A DNA stretch of 64,000 nt from an uncultured Acetobacteraceae bacterium (GTDB taxonomy: Bacteria > Pseudomonadota > Alphaproteobacteria > Acetobacterales > Acetobacteraceae), in assembly GCA_903918195.1 (NCBI GenBank), contig CAIXDS010000189.1, forward strand, positions 1 through 64,000. The letters run 5' to 3'. Under the pieces are notes generated by a model, which was not told the DNA's origin, searched no databases, and saw only the letters and a program-made list of their open reading frames with translations. Position 1 is the first letter of the stretch. Each line of letters starts with the position of its first letter. This document shows positions 18,424-26,671 of the stretch, in pieces. Both the position numbers and the translations under genes were made by a program.

Positions 18424-18881
18424 GCTGCTGCGACCACGTCCCGGTGCCTGCGCGGGCACGCGCTGTCGGCCCGAGCGGGCGCGCGCAATCGGAACGAATC
18501 CGGAAGAAAAACCAGGGATGTTTCGCGTTGCAACAAAGCGGGACGCGGCACTCGGGCGATGGCGGCGCCGCATTTTGTCCACGTACCCCCTTGCGCGCCT
18601 GCGATTCCAGTAAGATGCCGGCCGCACTTCACCGCATGGCCGGATTGCAATATTTTTTTTCTGCAAAATCAAAAGTTTATATGATCTGCGTCGAAATTAG
18701 GCAACTTGATGAATGCCAGGGAATCCGCGCTTTTCGCTGCGTTGCCCCGCACCTTGCCCACAAACTTATCCACAGGATCGGTGGATCATTTGCGCCCGTC
18801 ATCTCTGCCACAGAGTCGCATATCGCGGTCGCGGCGGGCAGTGCTTGAGCGGGGGCGCTGGCGTCGCCTAATGGCTTTCCG
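18424..18881. promoter_or_regulatory. Intergenic region with DnaA-box-like sites
   Basis: TTATCCACA (18766-18774) matches the DnaA box consensus exactly. TTGCCCACA (18754-18762) lies just before it on the same strand and TTGTCCACG at 18575-18583 is a weaker match. An A/T-rich run (about 18645-18690) lies between. This could be a DnaA-regulated promoter for uvrC. No gene is supported in these 458 bases. Confidence 0.4.
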
Positions 18882-20813
18882 ATGACCGATCTCACCCCTC
18901 CGGAACCGCTGCGCGGCGTTGTCGTCATCGAGCCGCTGCGCGGCGTGGCCGTCATCGAGGCGGCGCTGACCACCATGCCGCTCTCGCCGGGCGTCTACCG
19001 CATGCTCGATGCCAAGGGCGAGGCGCTGTACGTCGGCAAGGCGCGGGCGCTGAAGAAGCGGGTGACTGCGTACACCCAGGTCGCGCGCCTGCCGGAGCGG
19101 CTGCGCCGGATGGTGTCGGAAACGGCGGCGATGGAGATCGTCACCACCCACACCGAGGCCGAAGCGCTGCTGCTCGAGGCCAACCTGATCAAGCGGCTGA
19201 AGCCGCGCTTCAACATCGTGCTGCGGGACGACAAATCGTACCCCTGGCTGATGCTGGCCGAGGACCACGACTTCCCGCAGATCACCAAGCACCGCGGCGC
19301 GCGCACCCGCCGCGGCACCTATTGGGGGCCGTTCGCCTCGGCCTGGGCGGTGAACCAGACCGTCACCGCCCTGCAGCGGGTGTTCCTGCTGCGCTCCTGC
19401 GCCGACACGGTGTTCGCCAACCGGTCGCGGCCTTGCCTGCTGCACCAGATTCGCCGCTGCTCGGCGCCCTGCGTCGGGCGCATCGATAAGGCGGAGTACG
19501 GCGCCCTGGTCGCGCAGGCGCGAGCGTTCCTCTCCGGCCGCCAGGGGGCGGTGCAGAAGGAGCTGGCCACCGAAATGGAAACGGCGGCCGAGGCGCTGGA
19601 ATTCGAGCGCGCCGCCGCCATCCGCGACCGTATCCGGGCGCTGACGCATGTGCAGGGCACCGATGTCATCAACCCGGCGAGCCTGGCCGATGCCGACGTG
19701 ATCGCCGCCTGGCAGGCGGCCGGACAGACCTGCGTGCAGGTGTTTTTCATCCGCGGCGGGCGCAACAACGGCAACCGCGCCTTCTTCCCGGTGCACACCA
19801 GGGGGGAAGAGATGCCCGAGGTGCTGGCCGCCTTCATCGGCCAGTTCTACGACGACAAGCCACCGCCGCCCTTGCTGCTGCTCAGCCACGACCTGCCCGA
19901 GCAGGAGCTGATCGCCGAGGCGCTGCGCCTGAAGATGGAAACCTTCGGCGGGCGCGGCCGGGTGGAGATCACGGTGCCAAAACGCGGCGAGAAGCACGCC
20001 GTGGTGGCGCATGCCGAGCTGAATGCGCGCGAGGCGCTGGAGCGCCGGCTGGCCGAAAGCGCCGGTCAGGCGAAGCTGCTGGACGGGGTGACGGAGCTGT
20101 TTGCCCTGCCGGCCCGGCCGGAGCGGATCGAGGTCTATGACAACAGCCACATCATGGGCGCCAACCCGTACGGGGTGATGATCGTGGCCGGGCCGGATGG
20201 CTTCGTGAAAGCCGCCTACCGCAAGTTCGGCATCCGCGGTCCGGTGGCGCCGGGCGACGATTTCGCCATGCTGCGCGAGGTGTTCCAGCGCCGCTTTGGC
20301 CGCGCCCTGCGTGAGAACAAGGACCCGGACGCCCCGCCGCCGGACTGGCCCGACCTGGTGCTGATCGACGGCGGCGCCGGCCAGCTTTCCGCCGCGCGCG
20401 GGGTGCTGACCGAGCTGGGCGCGCATGATGTGCGGCTGGTCGGCATCGCCAAGGGGCCGGACCGCGATGCCGGGCGCGAATGGTTCCACACCGATGGCAA
20501 GCCGGCGTTCCAGCTGCCGCCGCGCGATCCGGTGCTCTACTTCCTGCAGCGGCTGCGCGACGAGGCCCACCGCTTCGCCATTTCGGCGCATCGCGCCGGC
20601 CGGTCGAAGGCGCTTGTCACCAGCGAGCTGGACGAGATTCCCGGCATCGGGCCAGGCCGCAAACGGGCGCTGCTGAACCATTTCGGCTCGGCGCGGGGTG
20701 TCGGACAGGCCGGGTTGCATGATCTGGAGGCGGCGCCGGGCATCTCCCGGCAGATCGCGCGGGCGGTGTATGCGCATTTCCATCCGGGGGCGCGGGTCGA
20801 GGGCGCCTCCTGA
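18882..20813 (+). CDS. uvrC: Excinuclease ABC subunit UvrC
   Basis: A 643-aa dual-incision nuclease of nucleotide excision repair. It has the GIY-YIG domain ([19 protein letters not shown], near 36-54), a UVR motif for UvrB binding ([18 protein letters not shown], near 235), the RNase H-like second nuclease domain ([11 protein letters not shown] near 415 with [11 protein letters not shown] near 490) and C-terminal helix-hairpin-helix repeats ([20 protein letters not shown], near 585). The first 30 residues contain a tandem duplication, EPLRGVVVI then EPLRGVAVI, also visible in the DNA at 18901-18957. ATG 18882 is the only good start before the GIY-YIG domain. Confidence 0.96.
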   Translation: MTDLTPPEPLRGVVVIEPLRGVAVIEAALTTMPLSPGVYRMLDAKGEALYVGKARALKKRVTAYTQVARLPERLRRMVSETAAMEIVTTHTEAEALLLEANLIKRLKPRFNIVLRDDKSYPWLMLAEDHDFPQITKHRGARTRRGTYWGPFASAWAVNQTVTALQRVFLLRSCADTVFANRSRPCLLHQIRRCSAPCVGRIDKAEYGALVAQARAFLSGRQGAVQKELATEMETAAEALEFERAAAIRDRIRALTHVQGTDVINPASLADADVIAAWQAAGQTCVQVFFIRGGRNNGNRAFFPVHTRGEEMPEVLAAFIGQFYDDKPPPPLLLLSHDLPEQELIAEALRLKMETFGGRGRVEITVPKRGEKHAVVAHAELNAREALERRLAESAGQAKLLDGVTELFALPARPERIEVYDNSHIMGANPYGVMIVAGPDGFVKAAYRKFGIRGPVAPGDDFAMLREVFQRRFGRALRENKDPDAPPPDWPDLVLIDGGAGQLSAARGVLTELGAHDVRLVGIAKGPDRDAGREWFHTDGKPAFQLPPRDPVLYFLQRLRDEAHRFAISAHRAGRSKALVTSELDEIPGIGPGRKRALLNHFGSARGVGQAGLHDLEAAPGISRQIARAVYAHFHPGARVEGAS

Positions 20814-20821
20814 CGCCGTGC

Positions 20822-21733
20822 TCAGCCGGGCGGGACGCCATCGAGCCAGACAGGGTTGCTCCAGGCGCGTTTTCCCTGTGCGTCCACCACGACCACGCGG
20901 ACATGGCCGCCGCGCTTCATCGCATCCAGCGGCAGCAGGGCGCCGCACAGCCGGTCGCCGGACACGCAGACCGCCGCCGAGCCGCGGCCGAGCAGAATGA
21001 TCGTGCTGGCCGGGCTGCATTCCACCGCCACCTCGTCGCGGCCGACTTCGATGGCGTGGATTTCGGGACCCTGGCTGGAATAATAGCGGCCGGCTTGCAG
21101 CGCCTCCAACAGCGCCTCGGGTGCCAACGTCCCGGCCTTCACCATCACCCAGCCGCCGAACCAGTCGGGCACGCGGAAATGCGCATCATCGGTGGCGCAG
21201 GCCAGCAGGCGGCGGCCACGCGCCAGCAGCGCATCCAGCAGGCCCCAGCCATCGCCACGGTCGGTCCGCACCGCGCCGGTGTGGTTGTAGACCTCGACCG
21301 CATGGGCCGCCGCGATGCTGTCGGCATCGGCGACGGTCAGGCCATACCAGGCCGGGTGGGCGATCGCCACGAAAGCACCCGCCGCCACGGCGCGCGCCGC
21401 CAGCGCCGGGCCGCGCTCCTCCGCGGCCGTGGGGGCGAAATCCGCCGGCAGGCCGACCGCGAGGATGTGCCACATCTCGCCCAGTCCGGTCGCCGGCGCG
21501 TGGATTTCGGCGCCAAGAAGGGTGGTGAACCGGCTGCTCCGGTACGGCCTTGTATCGGTGATGGGAAACCCGAATTTCGCCAAAAAATGGTCGGTCAGCG
21601 CGAGGAAATCATAGCCGGCGTCGCGGTACAGCGCGCACACCGCCGCCGGGTCCCGCATCCCGTCCGAGCGGGTAGAATGGGTGTGCAGATTGCCTTTGAA
21701 GAACCGGCCAGGGCCGGCGAACGGGTCGGTCAT
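20822..21733 (-). CDS. PHP domain metal-dependent phosphoesterase
   Basis: A 303-aa PHP-fold hydrolase. Metal ligands are in place: GNLHTHSTRSDG near residue 14, LTDHF near 46, GAEIHAP near 73, AIAHPAW near 122 and ATDDAHF near 180. The C-terminal 90 residues form a beta-sandwich-like tail (VRVVVVDAQGKRAWSNPVWL). Family members cleave phosphoester bonds, for example in nucleotides or histidinol phosphate; this subgroup (PHP-associated, CehA-like) has no assigned substrate. Convergent with uvrC, only 8 bases apart. Confidence 0.85.
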   Translation of the reverse strand: MTDPFAGPGRFFKGNLHTHSTRSDGMRDPAAVCALYRDAGYDFLALTDHFLAKFGFPITDTRPYRSSRFTTLLGAEIHAPATGLGEMWHILAVGLPADFAPTAAEERGPALAARAVAAGAFVAIAHPAWYGLTVADADSIAAAHAVEVYNHTGAVRTDRGDGWGLLDALLARGRRLLACATDDAHFRVPDWFGGWVMVKAGTLAPEALLEALQAGRYYSSQGPEIHAIEVGRDEVAVECSPASTIILLGRGSAAVCVSGDRLCGALLPLDAMKRGGHVRVVVVDAQGKRAWSNPVWLDGVPPG

Positions 21734-21797
21734 GCGAGTCTCCGCCGGGTTGGCGGAGGCACCTTGGCACGGTGCCGGCCGCGACTGAATTGAAGCT

Positions 21798-22121
21798 TCA
21801 GCGTCCTGCCAGGGCGCTCAGGATCGCCTGCCGCACCTCATCCGGCGCCGCCACCTCCACCGCCCGGCGCAGCCGCTGCATCTGCCGGCGGGTGGCGTAG
21901 AGCTGATCGACCAGCGACAGCACGACCGGCAACGCCTCGTCATCGACGCCCAGATCGTGCCGCAATTCCTGGATCAGCCGGACCCGGGCCACGTCGATCT
22001 CGCGGAAGCTGTACTGGCCGGGCGCGCCCTCGGCGTGCAGCCAGGCATTGCCGATCCACTGCTCCACCTCCGCCGGTTGCAGGCCGGCGACGGTGCGGCA
22101 AAGGATATCGATGGTGATCAT
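21798..22121 (-). CDS. cbpM: Chaperone modulator CbpM
   Basis: A 107-aa helical protein matching the CbpM/MerR-like modulators: VEQWIGNAWLHAEG, FREIDVARVRLIQELRHDLGV, DEALPVVLSLVDQLYATRRQ. CbpM binds the J domain of CbpA and blocks its action on DnaK. The start overlaps the cbpA stop by four bases (ATGA, 22118-22121), so the modulator is translationally coupled to its target, as in other proteobacteria. Confidence 0.9.
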   Translation of the reverse strand: MITIDILCRTVAGLQPAEVEQWIGNAWLHAEGAPGQYSFREIDVARVRLIQELRHDLGVDDEALPVVLSLVDQLYATRRQMQRLRRAVEVAAPDEVRQAILSALAGR

Positions 22122-23065
22122 GCGCCCCCCGTCATCGTTCGGCGCGGGTCGGCCGTATGTTCGGCCCCCCGCTCCTGCAGGAAACGTTCAAGCTCGGGGT
22201 CAACCTCCCCGATCACGACCTTGAGGGTGACATATTCATCGCCCGCCGGCTTGCCGGCATGCGCGGGCACGCCCTTGCCGCGCAGGCGGAGCTGCGCGCC
22301 GGTGTCGGAATGCGGCGGCACGGTGACGCTCACGTTGCCGGTCGGCGTGGGCACGGTGATCTTGCCGCCCAGCACCGCCTCGGCCACGGTGACCGGAACC
22401 TCCAGGCGGATGTCGCTGCCGTCGCGCCGGAACACCGGGTGCGGGATGATCCGGATTTCGATCAGCGCGTCGCCGGCGGGTCCGCCGTTCAGCCCCGGCT
22501 GGCCCTGGCCCTTCAGGCGCAGCACCTGGCCGTCCTCGATACCCGCGGGCACGCGGACGTCCAAGTGCTTGCCGTCCGGCAAGGCCAGCCGCCGGGTCGC
22601 CCCGGTGACCGCGTCGAGGAACTCGACCGCCAGGGTGTAAGTCTCGTCGCGCCCGCGCATCCGCATGTTCGGCCCGGCCCTGTTTCCCGCGCTGCCGCCG
22701 CTGCGGCGGAACATCTCGGCGATGATGTCGCCCATGTCCGCCTCGTCGAAGCCCGCGCCGAAGCCGGCATCGGGCCGGTAGCGGGCTCCCTGCTCCCCTT
22801 CGGCATGGTGCCGGTAGGAATGCCGCTCCGGCCGCTCCTGGCCGGAGGCGTCGATCTCGCCGCGATCGTAGCGCGCCCGCTTGTCCGCGTCCGACAGCAG
22901 TTCGTTGGCGGCGGAAATCTCTTTGAAGCGCTCCTCGGCCGGCTTGTTGCCGGGGTTCAGGTCGGGATGGTGCTTCTTGGCGAGCTTGCGGTAGGCGGCC
23001 CGGATGTCCTTGTCGCTCGCGCCGGGCTTCAGCCCGAGAACCTCGTAGGGATCGCGTGCGGCCAT
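22118..23065 (-). CDS. cbpA: DnaJ-like co-chaperone CbpA
   Basis: A 315-aa class II J-domain protein. The J domain occupies residues 5-70 with HPD in KKHHPDLNPG near 33. A Gly-rich linker follows, then two beta-domain substrate-binding regions (ETYTLAVEFLDAVTGATRR, then LEVPVTVAEAVLGGKITVPT and LRGKGVP). No zinc-finger CxxCxGxG repeats, which separates it from DnaJ. It stimulates DnaK and may bind DNA under stress. Operon with cbpM; divergent from ygfZ. Confidence 0.93.
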   Translation of the reverse strand: MAARDPYEVLGLKPGASDKDIRAAYRKLAKKHHPDLNPGNKPAEERFKEISAANELLSDADKRARYDRGEIDASGQERPERHSYRHHAEGEQGARYRPDAGFGAGFDEADMGDIIAEMFRRSGGSAGNRAGPNMRMRGRDETYTLAVEFLDAVTGATRRLALPDGKHLDVRVPAGIEDGQVLRLKGQGQPGLNGGPAGDALIEIRIIPHPVFRRDGSDIRLEVPVTVAEAVLGGKITVPTPTGNVSVTVPPHSDTGAQLRLRGKGVPAHAGKPAGDEYVTLKVVIGEVDPELERFLQERGAEHTADPRRTMTGGA

Positions 23066-23248
23066 TGATCTGTCCTGGTGGAGGCGCCGTCGGCGGCTCG
23101 GAAGGTGGAAAGCGGCGCAGGTGTAAACGAAGTCAGGCCGGCGGTCTCGGCAGGCGGCCGGCGTTCACAAAACTGGGATGAGCGAGGCCACCGTTCAAGC
23201 GGTCCGCCACGTCTTGCCGCCGGCCGGAATGGCCCTACTTTGAATGGC

Positions 23249-24073
23249 ATGACCCATCTTGCGCAGCTTCCCTCCCGCGGCGTCGTCGAGGTCGCGGGCG
23301 ATGACCGGGTGACCTTCCTGCAGGGCCTGGTCTCGAACGACATGACCCAGGCCGCGCCCGGCCGGGCGGTCTGGACCGCGCTGCTGTCCCCGCAGGGCAA
23401 GTGGCTGTCCGATTTCTTTGTCCTGGCCGAGGGCGACCGGCTGTTGCTGGATTGCCCGCGCGCGCACGCGACAATGCTGGTGACCAAACTGTCGCGGTTT
23501 CTTCTCCGCTCCCGGGCACGCGTGCGCGACGCCTCCGACGCATTGGCGGTGCATGCCGCCTGGGGCGGCAAGCCGGACCTGCCGCAAGCCAGCATCGCCG
23601 CGCCCGATCCGCGCCTGCCCGAAGCCGGCTGGCGGATTCTCGCGCCGTCGCCGGTGTCCGGCGATGCCACCGAGGCGGACTGGGACGCGCACCGCATCGC
23701 CCTCGGCCTGCCCGATACCGGCGATATGGAGGCGGACAAGACGCTGCTGCTGGAGGTGGGCTTCGACGAGCTGAACGGCGTGTCGTGGAGCAAGGGCTGC
23801 TACATGGGCCAGGAACTCACCGCCCGCACCCGCTATCGCGGCCTGATCAAGCGCCGTCTGGTGCCCGTTTCTGTCACCGGCCCCCTGCCCGCCCCCGGCA
23901 CGCCGGTGTGGCGCGACGGCCAGGAGGTCGGCCAGCTGCGCAGCGGGCACGGTGCGGCGGCGCTGGCGATGCTGCGCCTGGACGCGCTGGAAGCCGGCCC
24001 GCTGGCGTGTGGCGAGGCCCGGCTCACCCCGCATGTTCCGGCCTGGATGCGGCTGCCCCAGGCGGCGTCCTGA
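23249..24073 (+). CDS. ygfZ: Folate-binding YgfZ/CAF17-type protein
   Basis: A 274-aa aminomethyltransferase-fold protein. RGVVEVAGDDRVTFLQGLVSND opens the family homology at residue 8 on, and SKGCYMGQELTARTRYRG (near 178) carries the hallmark KGCYxGQE with its conserved Cys. YgfZ uses tetrahydrofolate to assist repair or maturation of Fe-S enzymes such as MiaB. ATG 23249 is chosen since it immediately precedes homology; the ATG at 23244 is in a frame that stops at once. Divergent from cbpA. Confidence 0.9.
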   Translation: MTHLAQLPSRGVVEVAGDDRVTFLQGLVSNDMTQAAPGRAVWTALLSPQGKWLSDFFVLAEGDRLLLDCPRAHATMLVTKLSRFLLRSRARVRDASDALAVHAAWGGKPDLPQASIAAPDPRLPEAGWRILAPSPVSGDATEADWDAHRIALGLPDTGDMEADKTLLLEVGFDELNGVSWSKGCYMGQELTARTRYRGLIKRRLVPVSVTGPLPAPGTPVWRDGQEVGQLRSGHGAAALAMLRLDALEAGPLACGEARLTPHVPAWMRLPQAAS

Positions 24074-24083
24074 CGGCCGCCCC

Positions 24084-24569
24084 CTACCGGCGCCGCAATT
24101 CGATCCGTCGCCCCACCCAGTCCGGCTTTGCCAGCGCCGCGTGCGCCGCCGCCGCTTGCTGCAGACGCGGCCACACGGGCGCCAGCCAGGGCACCACTTT
24201 GCGCAGCCGCAGATCGACATGGAGCAGCAGAAGCTCCTGCGCCGCCGCCAGCGCCCCATCTGTCAACCGGTGCATCTCGTGCGCCAGATGCAGGCGCTTC
24301 TCGTCCAGCCCGAGGATGTGCGACGTCACCCGCACCCGGTCGCCCAGCAGCAATTCGCTGGCGTAAACCGTGTGCGTCTCGGCGGCGAAGGTGCCGTGCC
24401 CGGTCGGCCGGTACTCCACGCCGAGACCCATCGCCTCGTAGATCGCATCGGTGCCCTGGTCGAACAGCACCACATGGTAGGCCAGATTCATGTGGTCGTT
24501 GCTGTCGATCCACTCCGGGCGCACCGCGCCCTCGAAATCAGCAAAGGGCGCCGGAAAGGTCATGCGCAT
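24084..24569 (-). CDS. Hotdog-fold thioesterase (betainyl/carnitinyl-CoA type)
   Basis: A 161-aa hotdog protein. The motif [20 protein letters not shown] (near 23-42) with Asn-Asp-His-Met-Asn followed by the catalytic-type region, and [20 protein letters not shown], match 4HBT-like acyl-CoA thioesterases, in particular the group acting in carnitine degradation. It would free a carboxylate from its CoA ester. Starts at 24569 or 24563 are both possible (MRMTF). Convergent with ygfZ, 10 bases apart. Confidence 0.8.
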   Translation of the reverse strand: MRMTFPAPFADFEGAVRPEWIDSNDHMNLAYHVVLFDQGTDAIYEAMGLGVEYRPTGHGTFAAETHTVYASELLLGDRVRVTSHILGLDEKRLHLAHEMHRLTDGALAAAQELLLLHVDLRLRKVVPWLAPVWPRLQQAAAAHAALAKPDWVGRRIELRRR

Positions 24570-24636
24570 TCCGAATGGGGTGCAGCGGCAAGAGTCCTGC
24601 CGGGGTTCAGGGCAGCTCTCCGGCCATTCCGGTCAC

Positions 24637-24673
24637 GAAAACCCCGCACCGCGCGGGCACGCGCGGTGCGGGG
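24637..24673 (-). terminator. Rho-independent terminator for DUF2076 gene
   Basis: On the minus strand CCCCGCACCGCGC pairs with GCGCGGTGCGGGG around a 6-base loop (24642-24673), followed by TTTTC. Perfect 13-bp stem, 28 bases after the DUF2076 stop. Confidence 0.85.
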
Positions 24674-24700
24674 GAAACGCGGGAAAAGCCACCCGCGCGA

Positions 24701-25549
24701 TCAGGTCCAGTCGTCGCTGCTGCCGCTGCTGTCATCCGAGCTGGCGTCCGTCCATCCGCCGGTGTCGACGCTCTGGTCGCTGGTGTCCCAGCCGCCCGCG
24801 TCGGGGGCCGGTTGCTGCCAGCCACCCTGGTCGGGCGCGCCCTTGTCGGCCCCGCCCGCATCATACGGGTCGGAAACCGGGGTCGCACCGGAAGGCGCCG
24901 CCCAGGGGCTGGACGGGGCCACCGGGATGAACCCGGAGGCGGCGGAGTTCGCCGCGCTGGCCGCGTCGGTGTGGCTGCCGGAGAACAGGTTCATCAGGGC
25001 GTTGCCGGCCACCATGCCGCCGGCGACGCCAGCCGCCGTGGTCAGGGCGCTACCCAGGAAACCGGAGCCACGCTGCTGGAACATGCCCGGGCTGTAGCCC
25101 GGCGCGTATTGCGGCGGCGGCGGCGCGTATTGCGGCTGCCCATATTGCTGTGGCGGATATTGCGGCGGCGGTGGCGGCGCCTGACGCGATCCGCCGCCGA
25201 ACAGGCCACCCAGGAAGCCGCGCGATTCCGGCTGCTGCTGGGGCGGCTGGCCCCAGGGCGAGGCGGCGGGCGTCGCGGCGGGCGACGACGCAGCCTGGGC
25301 CTGCTGGCGGGCCTGCTGCAGGTCCCACTCCAGCTGCTGGATGCGGTTCTGCGCCGCCGCCAGCGCGTGCTCCTGCACGAACGCCGTCTGGGTGATGCGG
25401 TAGCGCGCCTCCGGGATGCGGGCGAACAGGTCGGCGATCAGAGCGTCCGCCTCCCGGTCGATCGGCGGCTGCGGCGGCGAACCGGCCGGCGGGGCGCCAC
25501 CGACCCGCTGGATGAAACGGGTGATGAGGTCGCGTTCCTCGTTGGTCAT
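24701..25549 (-). CDS. DUF2076 domain protein
   Basis: A 282-aa protein. The N-terminus [18 protein letters not shown] and [20 protein letters not shown] with a coiled segment ([20 protein letters not shown], near 65-84) are diagnostic of DUF2076. It is followed by a Pro/Gln-rich repeat region ([20 protein letters not shown]), a short hydrophobic Gly/Ala stretch ([21 protein letters not shown]) and an acidic Ser/Asp/Trp-rich tail. The family is probably periplasmic or envelope associated but uncharacterised. GGAGAG before ATG 25549 supports the start. Confidence 0.85.
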   Translation of the reverse strand: MTNEERDLITRFIQRVGGAPPAGSPPQPPIDREADALIADLFARIPEARYRITQTAFVQEHALAAAQNRIQQLEWDLQQARQQAQAASSPAATPAASPWGQPPQQQPESRGFLGGLFGGGSRQAPPPPPQYPPQQYGQPQYAPPPPQYAPGYSPGMFQQRGSGFLGSALTTAAGVAGGMVAGNALMNLFSGSHTDAASAANSAASGFIPVAPSSPWAAPSGATPVSDPYDAGGADKGAPDQGGWQQPAPDAGGWDTSDQSVDTGGWTDASSDDSSGSSDDWT

Positions 25550-25777
25550 TTCGGTCTCTCCGAGGCTCCTGTATCCGAACCCTGGTGCATCGTTGCGCCG
25601 GCGCGGGCCGCCGGCAACCGGGCATGTGGTCTGCCGCCATGGGGGCTTCAAGTTACACTCGCGACATACGGCCCGCATGTGACCATCCGTTTGCAACGCT
25701 GCTGCGGGGGCACGGCTTGTGACACTCCGGCCCCCCCCTTATGGTGCGCCGCCACACGACCGCCTGGCCGGGACGCA

Positions 25778-26668
25778 ATGGACACGAATATACCTCTCCC
25801 CCCCGGCTCGGCCGCCCCGCCGAGCTTTCAGGATCTCATTCTGCGCCTGCACGCCTATTGGTCGGCGCAGGGCTGCCTGATCCTGCAACCCTACGATGTG
25901 GAGATGGGTGCGGGCACCTTCCATCCGGCGACGACCCTGCGCGCGCTGGGCAGCCGCCCCTGGGCCGCCGCCTATGTGCAGCCCAGCCGCCGCCCGAGCG
26001 ATGGCCGCTACGGCGAGAACCCCAACCGCCTGCAGCACTACTACCAGTATCAGGTGATCGTGAAGCCGAGCCCGGCCGACGCCCAGGCGCTGCTGCTGGA
26101 CAGCTACCGGGCGCTCGGCCTCGATCCGCTGCTGCACGATTTCCGCTTCGTCGAGGATGACTGGGAGAGCCCCACCCTGGGCGCCTGGGGCCTCGGCTGG
26201 GAAGTGTGGTGCGACGGCATGGAGGTGGGCCAGTTCACCTATTTCCAGCAGGTCGGCGGCATCGCCACCGACCTGCCCAGCTTCGAGATGACCTATGGCC
26301 TCGAGCGGCTGGCCATGTACGTCCAGGACGTCGAGAACGTGTATGACCTCGACTTCAACGGCCACGGCGTGACCTACGGGGACGTGTTCCTGCGGGCCGA
26401 GCGCGAATACAGCGCCCATAATTTCGAGCGCGCCGACACCGCGATGCTGGCCCGCCATTTCGAGGATGCCGAGCGCGAATGCGGCGCCCTGCTGGCGCAT
26501 CGCCTTGCCCTGCCGGCCTATGACCAGTGCATCAAGGCGAGCCATCTGTTCAACCTGCTGGACGCCCGCGGCGTCATCAGCGTGACCGAACGCGCCGCCT
26601 ATATCGGCCGCGTGCGCGCGCTGGCGAAGGGATGCTGCGAAACCTGGCTCGCCGGCGAGCAGGACTGA
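25778..26668 (+). CDS. glyQ: Glycine-tRNA ligase alpha subunit
   Basis: A 296-aa catalytic subunit of the bacterial alpha2beta2 glycyl-tRNA synthetase. [20 protein letters not shown] opens the domain; [55 protein letters not shown] and [19 protein letters not shown] are nearly invariant. It activates glycine with ATP and charges tRNA-Gly. glyS follows 3 bases after its stop, so the two form an operon. ATG 25778 gives the usual length. Confidence 0.97.
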   Translation: MDTNIPLPPGSAAPPSFQDLILRLHAYWSAQGCLILQPYDVEMGAGTFHPATTLRALGSRPWAAAYVQPSRRPSDGRYGENPNRLQHYYQYQVIVKPSPADAQALLLDSYRALGLDPLLHDFRFVEDDWESPTLGAWGLGWEVWCDGMEVGQFTYFQQVGGIATDLPSFEMTYGLERLAMYVQDVENVYDLDFNGHGVTYGDVFLRAEREYSAHNFERADTAMLARHFEDAERECGALLAHRLALPAYDQCIKASHLFNLLDARGVISVTERAAYIGRVRALAKGCCETWLAGEQD

Positions 26669-26671
26669 CCC

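Noticed and set aside
18424-18881. Chromosomal replication origin
   Set aside because: Only one exact DnaA box and no dnaA, parAB or hemE-type neighbours; a regulatory role is enough to explain it.
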